A stretch of DNA of 64,000 nucleotides from Euborellia annulipes (Eukaryota > Arthropoda > Insecta > Dermaptera > Anisolabididae). The DNA lies in the NCBI GenBank assembly GCA_023213315.1, contig JAKCPI010000953.1, positions 62,001 to 126,000 of the forward strand. Direction: 5' to 3'. Position 1 is the first letter of the stretch. The number at the start of each line of letters is the position of its first letter. The translations under genes were made by a program, and so were the position numbers. This document shows positions 10,886-22,696 of this stretch, piece after piece. The notes under the pieces are model-generated. The model was given only the letters and a program-made list of their open reading frames with translations, did not search any database and was not told the origin of the DNA.

Positions 10886-11560
10886 AAAAACTGGTGTGAC
10901 TGGGACAGCACACAACTCTCTTCCTTCGGTAATCGAAAGTTGTGCTGTGTGTCACACCAGATTTTGTGTCGATGTATTTAGTTTCCGCAGTAGGGTACAA
11001 TTGAATTAAGATGTAAAATTTATAAGTATGGGAAAATATTTATATTTTGTTACCATGGCAACCATTTCTCCTATCTTCCCTATGAAATACAAGAGTAAAG
11101 TGGTCTTCAGAAGATTTCAATTGCAAAATGAGAATATACATTTTAAAGAGCATCTAAAAAATAATTGATTTTTGAATTTTAAAAAAAATCGTTGGAGCAA
11201 ATTTAGAGAAAATCGAAAAAAACTGAAAAAGTACATCAGTAAAGTACTAGTAATCTTTGGCCGATTTTGATTAAAAGCTTATTTTCCGGTCCCGGGGGTG
11301 TTTAAGTTAAATATAGAATTTCAACCTCGTAGCTCAATTCCTTCATGTTAAAATTGAACACAGACACACCCACCCACCCACCCACACACCCACCCACCCA
11401 CCCACACACAGACAGACCATGTCGCGAAAACCACTTTTTGGATTCAGGGGACCTCAAAATGTGAAGATCCATCAAAATCTCGACATCGAATTTTTGACAT
11501 GAATCCAATACTTTCTCTCTATATATATATTAATATATACATAGGTAAGAGAAAGTAAAA
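10886..11560 (-). repeat. Family A repeat, full length
   Basis: The minus-orientation copy begins with the larger hairpin (CTGGTGTGACTGGGACAGCA ... TCACACCAG) and ends with the smaller one (ACTTTCTCTCTATATATATA ... GTAAGAGAAAGT). Comparison with block 1 places the insertion ends within A-rich flanks (TTAAAAA left, AAAAATT right), consistent with a short A-rich target duplication. A CACCC-rich simple repeat lies at 11367-11410. Confidence 0.85.
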
Positions 11561-11705
11561 ATTGATTAATGAGAAATAAATATAAATTTAAAAAAAGTCC
11601 TTTTCCCTTTTTACAGAATATCTATAATAGTTTTTTTTTTTATCATTTTATATTTTTACTTTTCATTTTATATTTGTTTTTTAATATCGTTTTCTCTTGT
11701 TCCAG

Positions 11706-11817
11706 GTGGAGTCTGGACGTGGCACCCTCAAGATCGACGCCTCAAGATACCTTTGAGAGGCCTCTTGTGCACATCGTCGTCTAGATGCTGCTCTCCTGCC
11801 ATAATCTCTCTGCATCG
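11706..11817 (+). other. Exon e1b, paralogue of e1a
   Basis: The acceptor is TTTTCTCTTGTTCCAG and the donor GCATCG|GTAAGT. The exon is a diverged duplicate of e1a, 12 nt longer near its 3' end. One frame is open throughout (beginning GVWTWHPQDRRLKIPLRGLL) and would join e3 in frame with two leftover bases, but it has no in-frame ATG in this exon. The other frames contain stops. It may be a 5' UTR exon or an alternative internal coding exon. Which of e1a and e1b is used, or whether both are, cannot be told from sequence. Confidence 0.6.
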
Positions 11818-12039
11818 GTAAGTCCATTTTTAAATTCCAATTATATTTATTAAGTCTAATAAATATTGAGTAAATATTTTATTGCAAATATTAGAATGGC
11901 TATGAAGGAAGTATGGAGGCAGAGGCAGCCAAAAAAAATATGCTCTGTATGCTTTACCAATCAGGTGGAGACGTTTAGGTCCATTTATTATGTACCATCC
12001 TCTGTTCAATTGTTGTATATTTTTCTCATATATATTTAT

Positions 12040-12360
12040 TACTTTCTCTTACCTATATATGTAATATATAGAGAGAAAATACTGGGTTCATGTAAAAAAT
12101 TCGATGTCGTTTGATGGAATTACACGTTTTGAGGTCCCCTGAGTCCAAAGAAATGGTTTTCGCAACATGGTCTGTGTGGGTCTGTCTGTGAACAAAATAT
12201 CTCAAGATCGAAAAGAGCTAGGAGGTCGAAATTTTATATTTAAGTTAGTTACCCCCTTGGGACACGAAACTATTGAAGAAATTCAGCCAAAAAGTAGTAC
12301 CTAATACTTTTTTTTTTTTTTTTTTTTTTTTGATTTTCTCAAAATTCGCTGCAAAGATTT
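12040..12360 (+). repeat. Family A repeat, left half
   Basis: The terminal hairpin (ACTTTCTCTTACCTATATAT ... AGAGAGAAAATACTGG) is followed by the TTCGATGTCG block, GTCTGTCTGTGAACAAAATA and a T tract leading into GATTTTCTCAAAATTCGCTG. The right half is missing. Confidence 0.75.
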
Positions 12361-14190
12361 CTATATGATATCTTTCATTAGACATTCGATTCCATACGTT
12401 ATAATAAAACGAAGTTATTTTGTACCGTAGACCTTATCTAGATGGCAATAGAGTTTTTGAAAATTAAAATTTCATAAAATGCTAAAAAGAAAAAGGATTT
12501 CTATTAATATATATAACTTATATAAGGGTTAAAATTATTATATACAAAAAAATTTTTAAAATTATCTCATCCAAAAACATTTATTTCTCTGCATATAAAA
12601 GAAATAAATCCTATGATATTTAAATTAACTTAAATCACGAACATATAAATATAAATATATTTGATTATGAATTTATTTAAATGATATAGTTAAATCTTTC
12701 GTTTTTTTTAGACTATTAAACCGACTAATTTGAATATAAAATAACCATTTTTTTTGACCTATACTTTATTCAAATTTAACAATCCCATTATTTTGAAAAT
12801 GTAATTAGTAATATCGATGAAGATCTGCATATCGCATGTTCGAATTTTTCCCCAATAAATGGGTCCTCTATTTAAATTTTATATTGAATATTTATATATG
12901 GGAGTATTTCTGGAATTTGATTTCATCTTAGCTTAAGGCACCCCCCATTTAAGATAAGGGATGAATCGTTTTTTTTTTTCATTGCCCCTCCGGCGATTAC
13001 ATCTGCCTATCGATAGATCGATCATTTTCACAGTTAATTGAATCAAAGCTGATGATTTACTTTCAAGTTTTTTTTTTTTTGGAATTTAATATTTAGCTGG
13101 TGGGCATTTGCATTTTTTTCTTTAAATATTTTTAAACATTTCTAATTATATTCATTGCAAACAATTTTTTTTGAAGTTTTCTTTCATTAATTGGTAAGCA
13201 ATATAATTTGAATAAATTATTATGAGCAGATATTTTTTCTCTAAGGCGGAGTTTTGCACATTTAGAATCGATCCCAGAAGTTTATCTTTAGTAAGACCAT
13301 GCCTATTTGTGTTCTTTTTTAACCCTTTTCGGCTAAAGAGGCCATTTAGGGGTGATAAATTTATTTATTTATTGAAAATACATAGAATTGATGGCTACCG
13401 GGGTGCGTTTCACACGCTGATTGCCCGGGGTCACCAATCCCAAGCTTTCGCCGTGCTTCTATTTGTGGTTATAGCTCATCACAATTAATTAATTTATTGT
13501 GATTTTTGTTTGTATACAAATCTTATCACAATTAAAAAACATTGAAGTTCAAAGTCCACTTGTCACAGCTTAAAATGTTGTGACTTACATAAAAAAACCT
13601 TGCTGGCTTAAGGAACAAAACCAAAAAAGGAAACGACTCAATTTGAAAGAATAACTAGGGGAGGAGCTGCTCACCAAGATAGGGTTGCGCAGCTAGTTAT
13701 AAAATACGTAAATTGATAGATTAATAAATAAAAGGTTTAAGAATGGGAAAAATTTTATTAGATCCTATGATAGTGTTTTTTAAGCAACAAAAATTTTCAA
13801 AGTTCCTTTCTTTAGACAGAATATCAATGGGACTCAATTGATATTCATTGCTCACGTGTTTATAGAGTGGTCACTCAACCATAGTATGAGGGTCCGAAAC
13901 TCTTTCGTTACACCTTAAGACATCATGCAGGATCTTCTTTGTTTAAATAATATATGCGTAAAAAAAAACAAGAGCTGATCCTTAATCTTTTTCGAAGAAC
14001 TTACTTTTTTCGTATCTCTAATCTTGTTTAAAGTGTTATTTTCAATTTTTTCCTCGCTATTTTCCTTATATTCAGAACTAAAGTTTTCATAAATATTTTA
14101 CAATCCTGATACATATCATAAAAAATCTAGATTAATAGGCAGGAAGAGAGGAGGATGTCAGCCAAACAGGAGAGCCTCTATCAAATAAAA
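12361..14190. other. AT-rich sequence, no gene seen
   Basis: I see no splice-bounded exon. A SINE2-like tail relic (TTTTCGGCTAAAGAGGCCAT) lies near 13327. A plus-strand frame at 13222-13488 spans it and is not convincing as a gene. T tracts lie at 12308, 12969 and 13068. Confidence 0.5.
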
Positions 14191-14196
14191 TCTCAA

Positions 14197-14489
14197 CCCG
14201 AGTAAAAATGATTAAAAATGATCGAGGGATACACATGCCCGCAGCAGGTCTGCATAGTGAACCTTGAGGGACACACAGGGATATACACGTCCACTCCAGG
14301 GACACACAGGGATACACACACAGTAGATCGAAAGTGACCAGAAGAAAAATGTGTGTCCCTGGTGCGGGCTTGTATATCCCTGTGTGGCCCTAGGTGTGGA
14401 CGTGTATATCCCTGTGTGTCCATTAATGTTCACTATGCAGACCTGCTGCGGGCGCGTGTATCCCTCGATCATTTTTAATCATTTTTACT
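14197..14489. repeat. Foldback C, copy 2
   Basis: The left arm starts CCCGAGTAAAAATGATTAAA and the right arm ends TTTAATCATTTTTACT. Inside are four to five GGGACACACAGGGATA-type units in alternating orientation, and a central GATCGAAAGTGACCAGAAG also seen (as complement) in copy 1. Overlapping frames on the minus strand arise from these repeats and are not genes. Confidence 0.85.
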
Positions 14490-14700
14490 GAACCTCTTGC
14501 TCGCCTTCGGTAGATAGAAGGAAATAAAGAGAAGGGGAGAAGGTGGGCGTGGCCTCGCCAAGACTTTGGCTTATCTCGCCTTCTTCCTCCGCCATCGCTC
14601 GGGCGCTGGGAACGCATTTTGTTACGTTACATTTTCTCCCACATAAGCCCCGTTAAAGAACTTCGTTCCAAAATCTTTCTGAAATTTTCCGCGATAACAA
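14490..14700 (+). repeat. Dispersed repeat D, copy 1
   Basis: Shares GGGCGTGGCCTCGCCAAGAC, CTCGCCTTC, CGGGCGCTG, ACGCATTTTGTTACGTTACA and AAGAACTTCGTTCCAAAA with 37030-37180. It is GC-richer than the background and has no coding frame. It directly abuts foldback C. Confidence 0.7.
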
Positions 14701-14749
14701 AAAGCTCTTCTAAAGAGTTAATTAGGAGTTTTGGTTGCATAAAATTTTT

Positions 14750-14880
14750 ATGGGGGGGGGGGGGGGGCGAACTCATATTTTTAAAGATCCCTCCCCCGTA
14801 TACACAAAATTTTTTTTTTAAATATCGTATATACACCTAAGCCCTCGTCTTCACCTCCCCCGTTATACACGCCCCTCTTT
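14750..14880. repeat. G-tract and C-rich segment
   Basis: A G tract of about 16 at 14752 is followed about 40 bases later by CCCTCCCCC. This resembles the G-tract/C-tract ends of the small hAT-like elements seen elsewhere, but no target duplication was found. Confidence 0.35.
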
Positions 14881-15890
14881 TATTGGATAGCCATTGAACC
14901 CAGTTGTAATAGTGAATCCTATCATCCCAGGATCTCCAGACTATCAGTGTGCTTCATTTGCAAAATCCGTATACTTTTATTACTTCTATAGTACATTAAA
15001 CTCTGTATTATTTATTTTATATAAATAACTAGCTATTTAAAAAATTCTTCAGTAGACCATGACTATAAAATATTATTTATAATCGAAGGCGGACATCGAG
15101 ATAGATAATTAATACTGTCGTTTTTTAATCTGATAATAAATAAACAGTTGGCGTGAAAGATAGATAATATATTTTTCCTCGGCATTTCTTCACGTAGTCA
15201 AAGATCAATGGAAGTTCATCTTAGAATTCAATACTTGATTTGTATTTTGTAATAGATTAAGTAAAAATAAAACGAGCTTTATATTTTAACCACTTTCTGC
15301 GATCTAAATATTTTATCTCACAAAGAACATGATGGAATTCAAAAATGAAAACGACTCCTTTATTTTTCAGTGGTTTGTCTATAAAAATTCTTGATCCATA
15401 AAAATGATGAGCTATGCGTTTTTCCATTCGCCGATGACCAATTTAAGTTGTTGATATCAGATATGTCTTTGATTTATTGGAATACCTCACGTAACGTGGA
15501 TAATAATATCGATTTGATTGCAACAACAGGTTAAGTCCTCGACATTTTTAATGTCCCTCTCGGCGGGTTCAAAACGCGGCGGCGATTTGCATGGGTTTAT
15601 CGAACTTAAACATCTTATATTTATTATTTGAAATCTTTATCAAGGGAGGATAATTCTTCGGTGAAGTAGGGAATTTATTTCAATCTTAAAAAGAACAAAT
15701 CACACTTTCTATGTTCTCTATGTTTAAAGATACAAAAATTTTTTAGATGATATCCTATCTACACTACAAATGTCGGGATTTGTTATAAACATAAATTGAG
15801 CCTAAAGAGGGGGAATAGAAAAGTTTTTTTTTTTTTTTTTTTTTTATTAAACGAACGATTTTGTATATTGTTTAGGAAGGAATTTAAATT
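14881..15890. other. AT-rich sequence, no gene seen
   Basis: No exon with convincing splice sites. The stretch 15400-15620 is somewhat GC-richer (CGGCGGGTTC, GCGGCGGCGATTTGCATG) and matches no repeat seen here. It contains an octamer-like ATTTGCAT motif, and its role is unknown. Confidence 0.45.
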
Positions 15891-15892
15891 AA

Positions 15893-16100
15893 AAAAATTT
15901 GGTGTGATTGAGAGCAAAGCACACAATTTTCCCTTTAGTAATAGAAAGTTGTGTTCTGTGCTTTCACACCACATTTTTTGCGTCGACACTTATTTAGTTC
16001 CTGGAAGTATATTAGAATGCAATATGTAAAATTTATTCTACTACATTTTGGCCGAATTTGTTCAAAAGTTTCGTGTCACTTCCCAGTAGGTATCAAAAAA
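15893..16100 (-). repeat. Family A repeat, internally deleted
   Basis: The large hairpin (TTGGTGTGATTGAGAGC ... TTTCACACCACATTTT) and GTCGACACTTATTTAGTTCC are followed directly by TTTTGGCCGAATTTGTTC, skipping about 200 bp present in other copies. Confidence 0.7.
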
Positions 16101-16196
16101 CACCAATGAGACAATGAATCAAAACGTTATGGATTAACTTGGATTGACCACCTACCATTTTCTGACCCTTTAACTATAGATATAATTAACTTTTAT

Positions 16197-16418
16197 ATGA
16201 GACAAACGGTGGTCCGGATACATCGCGGTGAGGATAATAAATTACTGTCTCAAGAGGTCTTGGATGTAACACTGTTTGTGTGGAGAGCTGGGAACAAACC
16301 ATATCTGACAGAGGATGATGATGCAGGACGAAAAGCCTCTCTCTTCGCCATTTGTCTAATATATTTATATTGTACTTATACTGTAGTTAGTGTTGGGTTC
16401 CCGGTAGTCAACCCATGA
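16197..16418 (+). CDS. Short unrecognised open frame
   Basis: A 73-codon frame beginning MRQTVVRIHRGEDNKLLSQE lies in sequence with more balanced composition than its surroundings and a charged, non-repetitive product (it includes TEDDDAGRKASLF). I recognise no domain. It has no introns, no promoter evidence, and sits between two family A copies, so a transposon-derived fragment or a chance frame is as likely as a gene. Confidence 0.25.
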   Translation: MRQTVVRIHRGEDNKLLSQEVLDVTLFVWRAGNKPYLTEDDDAGRKASLFAICLIYLYCTYTVVSVGFPVVNP

Positions 16419-16650
16419 GCTGTTGTTAATTTAAATTTCAATAACAGTTTTAAAGCAGCTCTGGGACATTGAAGAATTAGTCAGTTTGAGGTCCGCCACC
16501 TTCGGCCACCAACCAAACACTTATTAAAACCAGATCTATAAAATATGAAAGATATTTCTAAAATTGGGAGATTCGCACTTTTGAATTTTCCAAAAAAAAA
16601 AATAAATAAATAAATAAAATTGATAACTAAGCCGTTTATATAACCAATAA

Positions 16651-17266
16651 AAAATCTGGTGTGACTGGTCGCAAAGCACACAACTTTCTCTGACTTTTGG
16701 TAAGAGAAAGTTGTGTTCTGTGCTTGTCACACCGGATTTTTTGTGACGAGATATATTTAGTTTCCGCCGATACATTAGAATTCAAGATGTAAAATTTATA
16801 AATATGTGAAAATCTTTATATTTTGTTACCATGGCAATCATTTCTCCTATCTTTCCTATGAAGTACAAGAGTAAAGTGTGCTTCAAAATCTTTCAAGGGC
16901 AAAATGAGAATATACATTCTAAAGAGGATCTAAAAATTATTGATTATGAATTTTAATCAAAATCGTTGGAGCAAATTTTAAGAAAATTGAAAAAACTGGA
17001 AAAGTCCATCAGTAAAGTACCAGTACTTTTTGGCCGATTTTGTTCAAAAGCTTCGTGTCACGTCCCAGGGAGGTTCCTAAAATTTCAACCTCCTAGCTCT
17101 TTGCGTTCTTGATATATTTTGTTCACAGACAGACCATGTCGGGAAAACCACTTTTTTGGATTCAGGGGACCTCAAAACGTGTATATCCATTAAAATCTCA
17201 ACATCGAATTTTATATGTAGGTATATTTTACATATAGGCCTATACATAGGTAAGAGAAAAATTAAA
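16651..17266 (-). repeat. Family A repeat, near full length
   Basis: The large hairpin (ATCTGGTGTGACTGGTCGCA ... TTGTCACACCGGATTTTTTG) leads through TTACCATGGCAATCATTTC, ACATCGAATTTTATATGTAG and ends with a decayed small hairpin (ATAGGTAAGAGAAAA). A minus-strand frame over the hairpin is an artefact. Confidence 0.85.
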
Positions 17267-18005
17267 AAAAAAATGTAAATAAATTAAATTCTATCGAAAT
17301 AACATTAAAATTTAATTAAGAATACAAATAAATCAAAAAAATAAAAACTCTATAAGGCAATCGCTAATAATATTTTCATGTCATGGATATGAATTGAAAT
17401 TTTCTTCTACTTATATAGAAAGATGCTCTGAAATATTAATTTTCCTAAAGCGGTGGTAATTGAACACTTATCGAAGTCTGGGCTTTCTAATATGCCCTTG
17501 CCCTTGTCGATCAAGAAAAGAAAAAAAAATCCTGTCTGCTCTAATTCGGGACGTGTAGACCTCTAATTGGTCCCTTCCCATTAACGGGACTCATGACGAC
17601 GTGGAGGTCCCGGGCCACTCCCTCGGGAATTTTTCATTCTTGTTGGCGGTTTTTTTTTTTTTTTAATTAAAACCATTAAAGAAAAATTATTTTCAATATA
17701 TATATTTTCAAATTTTTACCTCCCAAGGTAATTAAGCATCGGAGTGTATCCACCCACGGAGATGTTGGACCGCCGATAACGTGCATCGATGTTTGAGTTT
17801 TCAATTAGAGAGATTCCGGTTCAAAAGAGCGCCGTTGTGAGAGAAAGGTAAAAAAAAAAAAAAAAAAAAACTATCATCTGTCGAGTGGGACATCCGCTAC
17901 TTAATGAGAGTCAATGAATCAAAAATAAAATCTCACAAATGAATGAATTATTTGTTAGAAAATAAAAAAGTAAAAAATTTACAACTCAAAATAGTTAAAT
18001 AAATG
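17267..18005. other. No gene seen
   Basis: The stretch 17500-17640 and 17720-17850 is GC-richer than the surroundings and matches no repeat here. It could be conserved noncoding sequence, but nothing in it identifies a function. A-tract at 17850. Confidence 0.4.
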
Positions 18006-18007
18006 AA

Positions 18008-18650
18008 TTTTTACTTTCTCTTACCTATGTATATATGTAATTTAGGCCTATATGTATTGAATTTATGTCAAAAATTCGATGTCGAGATTTTGATGGAGAT
18101 ACACGTTTTGAAGTCCTCTAAATCCAAAAAAGTGGTTTTCTCGACATGGTCTGTCTGTGAACAAAATATATCAAGAACGAAAAGAGCTAGGAGGTTGAAA
18201 TTTTATATTTACGTTAGGTACCCCTCTGGGACGTGACACGAAGCTTTTGAACAAAATCGGCCAAAAAGTACCGGTACTTTACTGATGTACTTTTTCAGTT
18301 TTTTTCGATTTTCTCTAAATTCGCTCCAACGATTTTTTTTTTTTTAATTCAAAAATCAATTATATTTTAGATTCTCTTTAAAATGTATATTCTCTTTTTG
18401 CCAATGAAATCTTCTGAAGCACACTTTACTCTTGAACTTCATAGGAAAGTAATGTTTGCCATGGTAACAAAATATAAATGTTTACCCATGTTTATAAATT
18501 TTACATCTTGAATTCTAAACGTATATCGGCGGAAACTAAATATATTTCGACATAAAAAATCTTGTGTAACAAGCACAGAACTCAAATTTCGATTACCGAG
18601 GGTAAGAAAAAGTTGTGTGCTGTGCGACCAGCCACACCAGATTTTTCCGT
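18008..18650 (+). repeat. Family A repeat, near full length
   Basis: Small hairpin, TCAAAAATTCGATGTCGAGA, CGACATGGTCTGTCTGTG, the GTACTTTACTGATGTAC block, and a right hairpin ending CCAGCCACACCAGATT. All blocks are in order, with scattered substitutions. Confidence 0.85.
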
Positions 18651-18664
18651 CATATTTTTTCCAT

Positions 18665-18920
18665 CGCCTTTGAAATTTGAGAATTTTCAACATTTTTCTA
18701 AAACTTTAAGCATTCTGCTTTGTTTTCGTTCACAAGGGACTAAATTAATTTCAATTTACAATAAAATTGCTTAGAATTACCTCAAATAATGCATAATTAA
18801 TAGAACGAATAGGGATAGATTAAATTGTTTCATCTGTCAAAGTTCCTCAGCATAAATCTGTTAATATTTCTTTTTCATTTCATATTTATTTGTTAATCGT
18901 ATTTTTTTCAGTTCGATTAT
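18665..18920 (+). repeat. Dispersed duplication E, copy 1
   Basis: It matches 46550-47030 over TTTGTTTTCGTT, ACAAGGGACTAAATTAATT, CATCTGTCAAAGTTCCTCAG and TTTTTCAGTTCGATTATA. The other copy carries about 170 bp of extra sequence. Noncoding. Confidence 0.7.
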
Positions 18921-20149
18921 ATACAAATTATATACAAAATTATATTTAACAAATATGTGAGTAGTTTAGTGTTTAGTCAAATCCGAATTCATGAATATCA
19001 ATATTTTAATCAAATGAATAGGTCTAGAAAATTATTTAAATAAAATTATATACAAGTTGTCCGAGTTATTAAAAAAATTGTACAGTGCTTCAAGGCTCTA
19101 TTTCTTTTACTTTTTAATATTATTAATTCTTAAACATGACAGTGACTTTCTAGAGACTTTTTTTTGCCAAAAACAGACTTTTTACCGACTATTTGGCTAA
19201 AAAAGAATAGACTTTTAGGTGACTTTTTTTACCGCTCTCTACTTATAATAATAAAAATAAATGAACTTTTTCAACTTTAGTTTTCTTTAAAAATAAATAG
19301 GCTACAGGGATAAACTTTTCACATATACACGCACACATTTATACCCAGTATACCCTAGTATACACTTAATAAAATAAATCAGATTGATTAGGATTATCTG
19401 ACGGTAGATTTTTAATAAGATGAATCAGGTTAGGAAAAAAATAAAAAAACTACCATATTTAGCTTTCAATGTTTCTTGCGCTTTTACTTTCCCAAAGAAA
19501 TGTCGAAGCTAAATAAATTTTTTTTCCTTGCTTGATTCTTATTCTCTTCATTTATTAATTTTTTGACGACTTAATTAATAATCTATTTTGATAATAATTG
19601 ATGCCGTTGAACGTTTGTCGTAGTGTCTTAGTAAATTCAAATTTTTTCATAAAATTAAACTCTCCTTGTTAATTTTTATTTTAATTTTGTTGTTCTTAAT
19701 TCAATTTTATTTCTCTATAAAATATCTCCAATACCTACATGATTTTAAATTCCTTCGGAATATGGAATAAAGAAAGATGTCCTGATTAATAAAATAAATT
19801 ATTATAACCTTGGAAAATGCAGTGTGTAGTTGTTGTAGCCAATAATTTTTCTTATTTATTACATTATTGTTCTCTAAATGAGGATTATTACTTTTGCATA
19901 ATTTAATTTGCATTTGAACCGTACTTACTTTTATGAAATATTTAATAGTAATAAGAGGCGGACATAAAATGTAAATAAAAGGAAAGGGAGTATGCTTGGT
20001 ATTCGTTTTCTTTATTATAAAAGACGTAAATAAATGATGAATTAGCGGTGACCCTCCCTCTAAATGACTTTCTTATAATAATAAAATAGTTTTCAAACAG
20101 CTACCAAATGTATTTCTACGACGCTTTTCCTTAAATGAAAATAATAACA
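18921..20149. other. AT-rich sequence, no gene seen
   Basis: AT-rich filler with no recurring repeat and no supported exon. A minus-strand frame at 19707-19913 is lysine/isoleucine-rich from composition alone. Confidence 0.5.
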
Positions 20150-20776
20150 AAAAAAATTGGTGTGACTGGTCGCACAGGACACAACTTTCTCTTACGAAAG
20201 TTGTGTTCTGTGCATGTCACACCAGATTTTTTCTGTCGACATATATTTAGTTTTCGACAGTAAGGTACATTTGAATTTCAAGGAAGTATGGAAAAATATT
20301 TATATTTTGTTACCATAGCAACCATTTCTCTTATCTTTCCTATGAAGTTCAAATGCAAAGTGGTCTTCACAAGATTTCAATGGCTAAATGAGAATATACA
20401 TTTTAAAGAGCATCTAAAAAATATTTGATTTTCGAATTTTAATCAAAATCGTTGGAGTGATTTTTAGAAAATCGAAATAAAGAACTGAAAAAGTACATCA
20501 GTAAAGTACTAGTATTCTTTTGTTCAAAAGCTTCGTGTCTAGCCCCAAAGGGGTAACTAACTTAAATATAAAATTTCAACCTCCTATCTCTTTTCGTTCT
20601 TGAGATATTTTGTTCACAGACAGACCATGCTGCGAAAACCACTTTTTTTTTATTCAGGGGACCCCAAAACAGGTATATCCATCAAAATCTCGACATCGAA
20701 TTTTTGAAATGAATTCAATGCTTTCTCTATATATATATTAACATATATAGAGGTAAAAGAAAGTAAAAAAATAAAA
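20150..20776 (-). repeat. Family A repeat, near full length
   Basis: It runs from a large hairpin whose loop has been shortened (GACACAACTTTCTCTTACG joined to AAAGTTGTG) through the standard blocks to the small terminal hairpin ending AGAGGTAAAAGAAAGT. Confidence 0.85.
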
Positions 20777-20970
20777 TTAGTCAAGAATTAAAAATCTAAA
20801 ATCGATTGTTCTGATGAAGAAAGTGACCTGCCATCCAAACCACAAATGTTTTTTTTTTTATTTATTTGTTTTGACTAACTCCTCCACTTAAGAATTTTAA
20901 CAGTCTACAGTCGCCACAAAATAAATATTTATATAACAATTTTAAATGAAAAATATAAAGTCATATTTAT
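20777..20970 (-). repeat. Dispersed repeat F, copy 2
   Basis: Inverted copy of 5403-5612, with the same CTGATGAAGAAAGTGACCTG motif and GTTTTGACTAACTCCTCC. It lies precisely between two family A copies. Confidence 0.75.
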
Positions 20971-20973
20971 CAC

Positions 20974-21347
20974 ATTTCAAAAAGCATCTAAAATATAATT
21001 CATTTTTGAATTTTTTAAAATCATTGGGCGAATTTTTAGAAAATCGAAAAAAAAAAACTGAAAAAGTACATCAGTAAAGTACTTGTACTCTTTTGCCGAT
21101 TTTGATTAAAAGTTTATTTTCACGCCCTAGGTGAATGTCTAACTTAAATATAAAATTTCAACTTCCTAGCTCAATTCCTTCATGCTTTAAATTGAACACA
21201 CGACAGACAGATCATGTCGCGGTAACGACTTTTTTGAATTTAGGGGACCTCAAAACGTATTAATCAAAATCTCTATATAGAATTTTTGACATGAATCTAA
21301 TACTTTCTATATATATTAACATATATATAGAGGTAAGAGAAAGTAAA
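20974..21347 (-). repeat. Family A repeat, right half in this orientation
   Basis: From the AAAAGCATCTAAAATATAAT block through GACAGACAGATCATGTCGCG to the small hairpin ending GTAAGAGAAAGT. The large-hairpin half is missing. Confidence 0.8.
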
Positions 21348-22210
21348 AATAAATCAAGATAATTTTTTTAAAATTGTTTTGCCTTTGAATATAACACCCT
21401 CTTCTGCGGTCCAAGAATGAATCTACTCGTTTTTGTGTATACAAATATCTACAATATATTATTCTCTTAATCTTAATAGCCCCAGCAGCAGAAAAATACT
21501 TTAAATTATATATATAAAAAAAAAAAAATTATTAAGAATCATTTTATCATCATTATCTTTTAAAACTCAGTGGTAAGCCTATCTTAGAGTTCTTGCCTCT
21601 TGTTCTTCTCCCATGCGAAAGAACGGGGTCTAAATGGCCTCCGATGGGAAGGACTTATATAAAAAACTCAGTAGAGACCTTTGTCTCCAATCCTCGACCA
21701 AATTTTTTTCTTTTAATTGGAAGGCAAGAGTGAATCCATGTTTACCAAAATATAAATTCATATCATTTTTTAAGTAGCATATTAATATTTAAAATTTTAT
21801 ATTAAAAACAAAATTTAATCTCAGAGGGGAGAGGGGTAATTACCCCCTTTATCCCCCCTGGTATCCACCCTAAGGTGATTTATAATAGAAATATTAGACG
21901 ATCTCATCTCATATTTCATATTCCCAAAGTGTAAGGTGTTTAAGAAGAGTCGGAAAGTTTTCTCATTTCGTTGTCTATTTTCCTTTCCTACGTGTTCATA
22001 GACAAAATACTAATAGAAAAATTCAAATTTTTATCTCTATTCATTCAGATAATGAATAATTAAAAAAGAAATTATTTTTATATACTTGCTTTGCTTCAAA
22101 TGAGAATTGATATAATAATCCCTCTGTGCTCACACACACACATGCAATCCTCACACAGACGAATATATATAGATATACTTTTCTACATGGTTTTATTCTT
22201 GTTTCGACAG
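21348..22210. other. No gene; possible SINE2 tail
   Basis: AACGGGGTCTAAATGGCCTC at 21624-21643 followed by GATGGGAAGG resembles the SINE2 tail. The rest is AT-rich with a C-rich stretch near 21840, and no exon is supported before e2. Confidence 0.45.
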
Positions 22211-22330
22211 GTTCACAGCGGCTGCAAACGTGAATACCTGTGTGCTATCATTTAGTAAGGCGTGAGTGGCCGTTCCTGTTAGACGTCGTCCGAGCGCTGG
22301 TCGACTTTATTCCCGGGATTCCTTCATTTG
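22211..22330 (+). other. Exon e2, probably noncoding or leader
   Basis: The acceptor is TTCTTGTTTCGACAG and the donor TTCATTTG|GTGAGT, the same exon end used by e3 and eB. The interior is GC-rich against an AT-rich background. The frame that matches the phase of eB is open for 33 codons (ending DFIPGIPSF), but is preceded by TGA near the exon start and has no ATG. The other frames have stops. It does not join e3 in the coding frame. It best fits a 5' leader exon of the plus-strand gene. The shared exon end suggests common origin with the e3/eB exon type. Confidence 0.6.
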
Positions 22331-22389
22331 GTGAGTAACTCGTTAAATTTTTACAATTCTTATTCATTTTTAATTTAAGTATACCCTGG

Positions 22390-22450
22390 TATATAAATCT
22401 TTGACAAATTCAAAGATTTAATTATCAAAAAACAAAACGAAATTTCATTT
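22390..22450 (+). repeat. Duplicated segment, empty site of a MITE
   Basis: ACAAATTCAAAGATTTAATT ... GAAATTTCATTTCATTC matches 44750-45155, where a 345-bp hAT-like element sits between the two halves. This copy lacks the insert. Confidence 0.7.
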
Positions 22451-22696
22451 CATTCAAAGCCCATTTTACAATATGCAATAGGCATAGGCCTACACAACAT
22501 CTCCCTGTATAAATCTTAAAAATAAAAATTGTCAATCTAATAAAAGCAACTGTGAAAACTTCAACTCTCAAAATTGTTTTGTAAGTCATAATATTGGGCT
22601 CGAGTTTACAATATGTCAACATTTTTTTTCTATGATAGGAAACTTTTTCGGGTTTTTTTCTCACTCCATTCTATTTATTAGCCTAAAAAAGAGACG

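Larger units (their letters stand above)
10800..11850 (+). repeat. Duplicated block 2, containing family A and exon e1b
   Basis: This block is homologous to 3640-3965 but carries a family A copy between GAAAAAAGACCTTAAAAA and TTGATTAATGAGAAATAAAT. It thus shows where family A inserted relative to the empty site. The homology continues through exon e1b into the downstream intron (GTAAGTCCATTTTTAAATTC). Confidence 0.8.

Noticed and set aside
14132..14617. Four overlapping minus-strand frames rich in Pro, Gly and Cys
   Set aside because: Products of foldback C and dispersed repeat D read in several frames.
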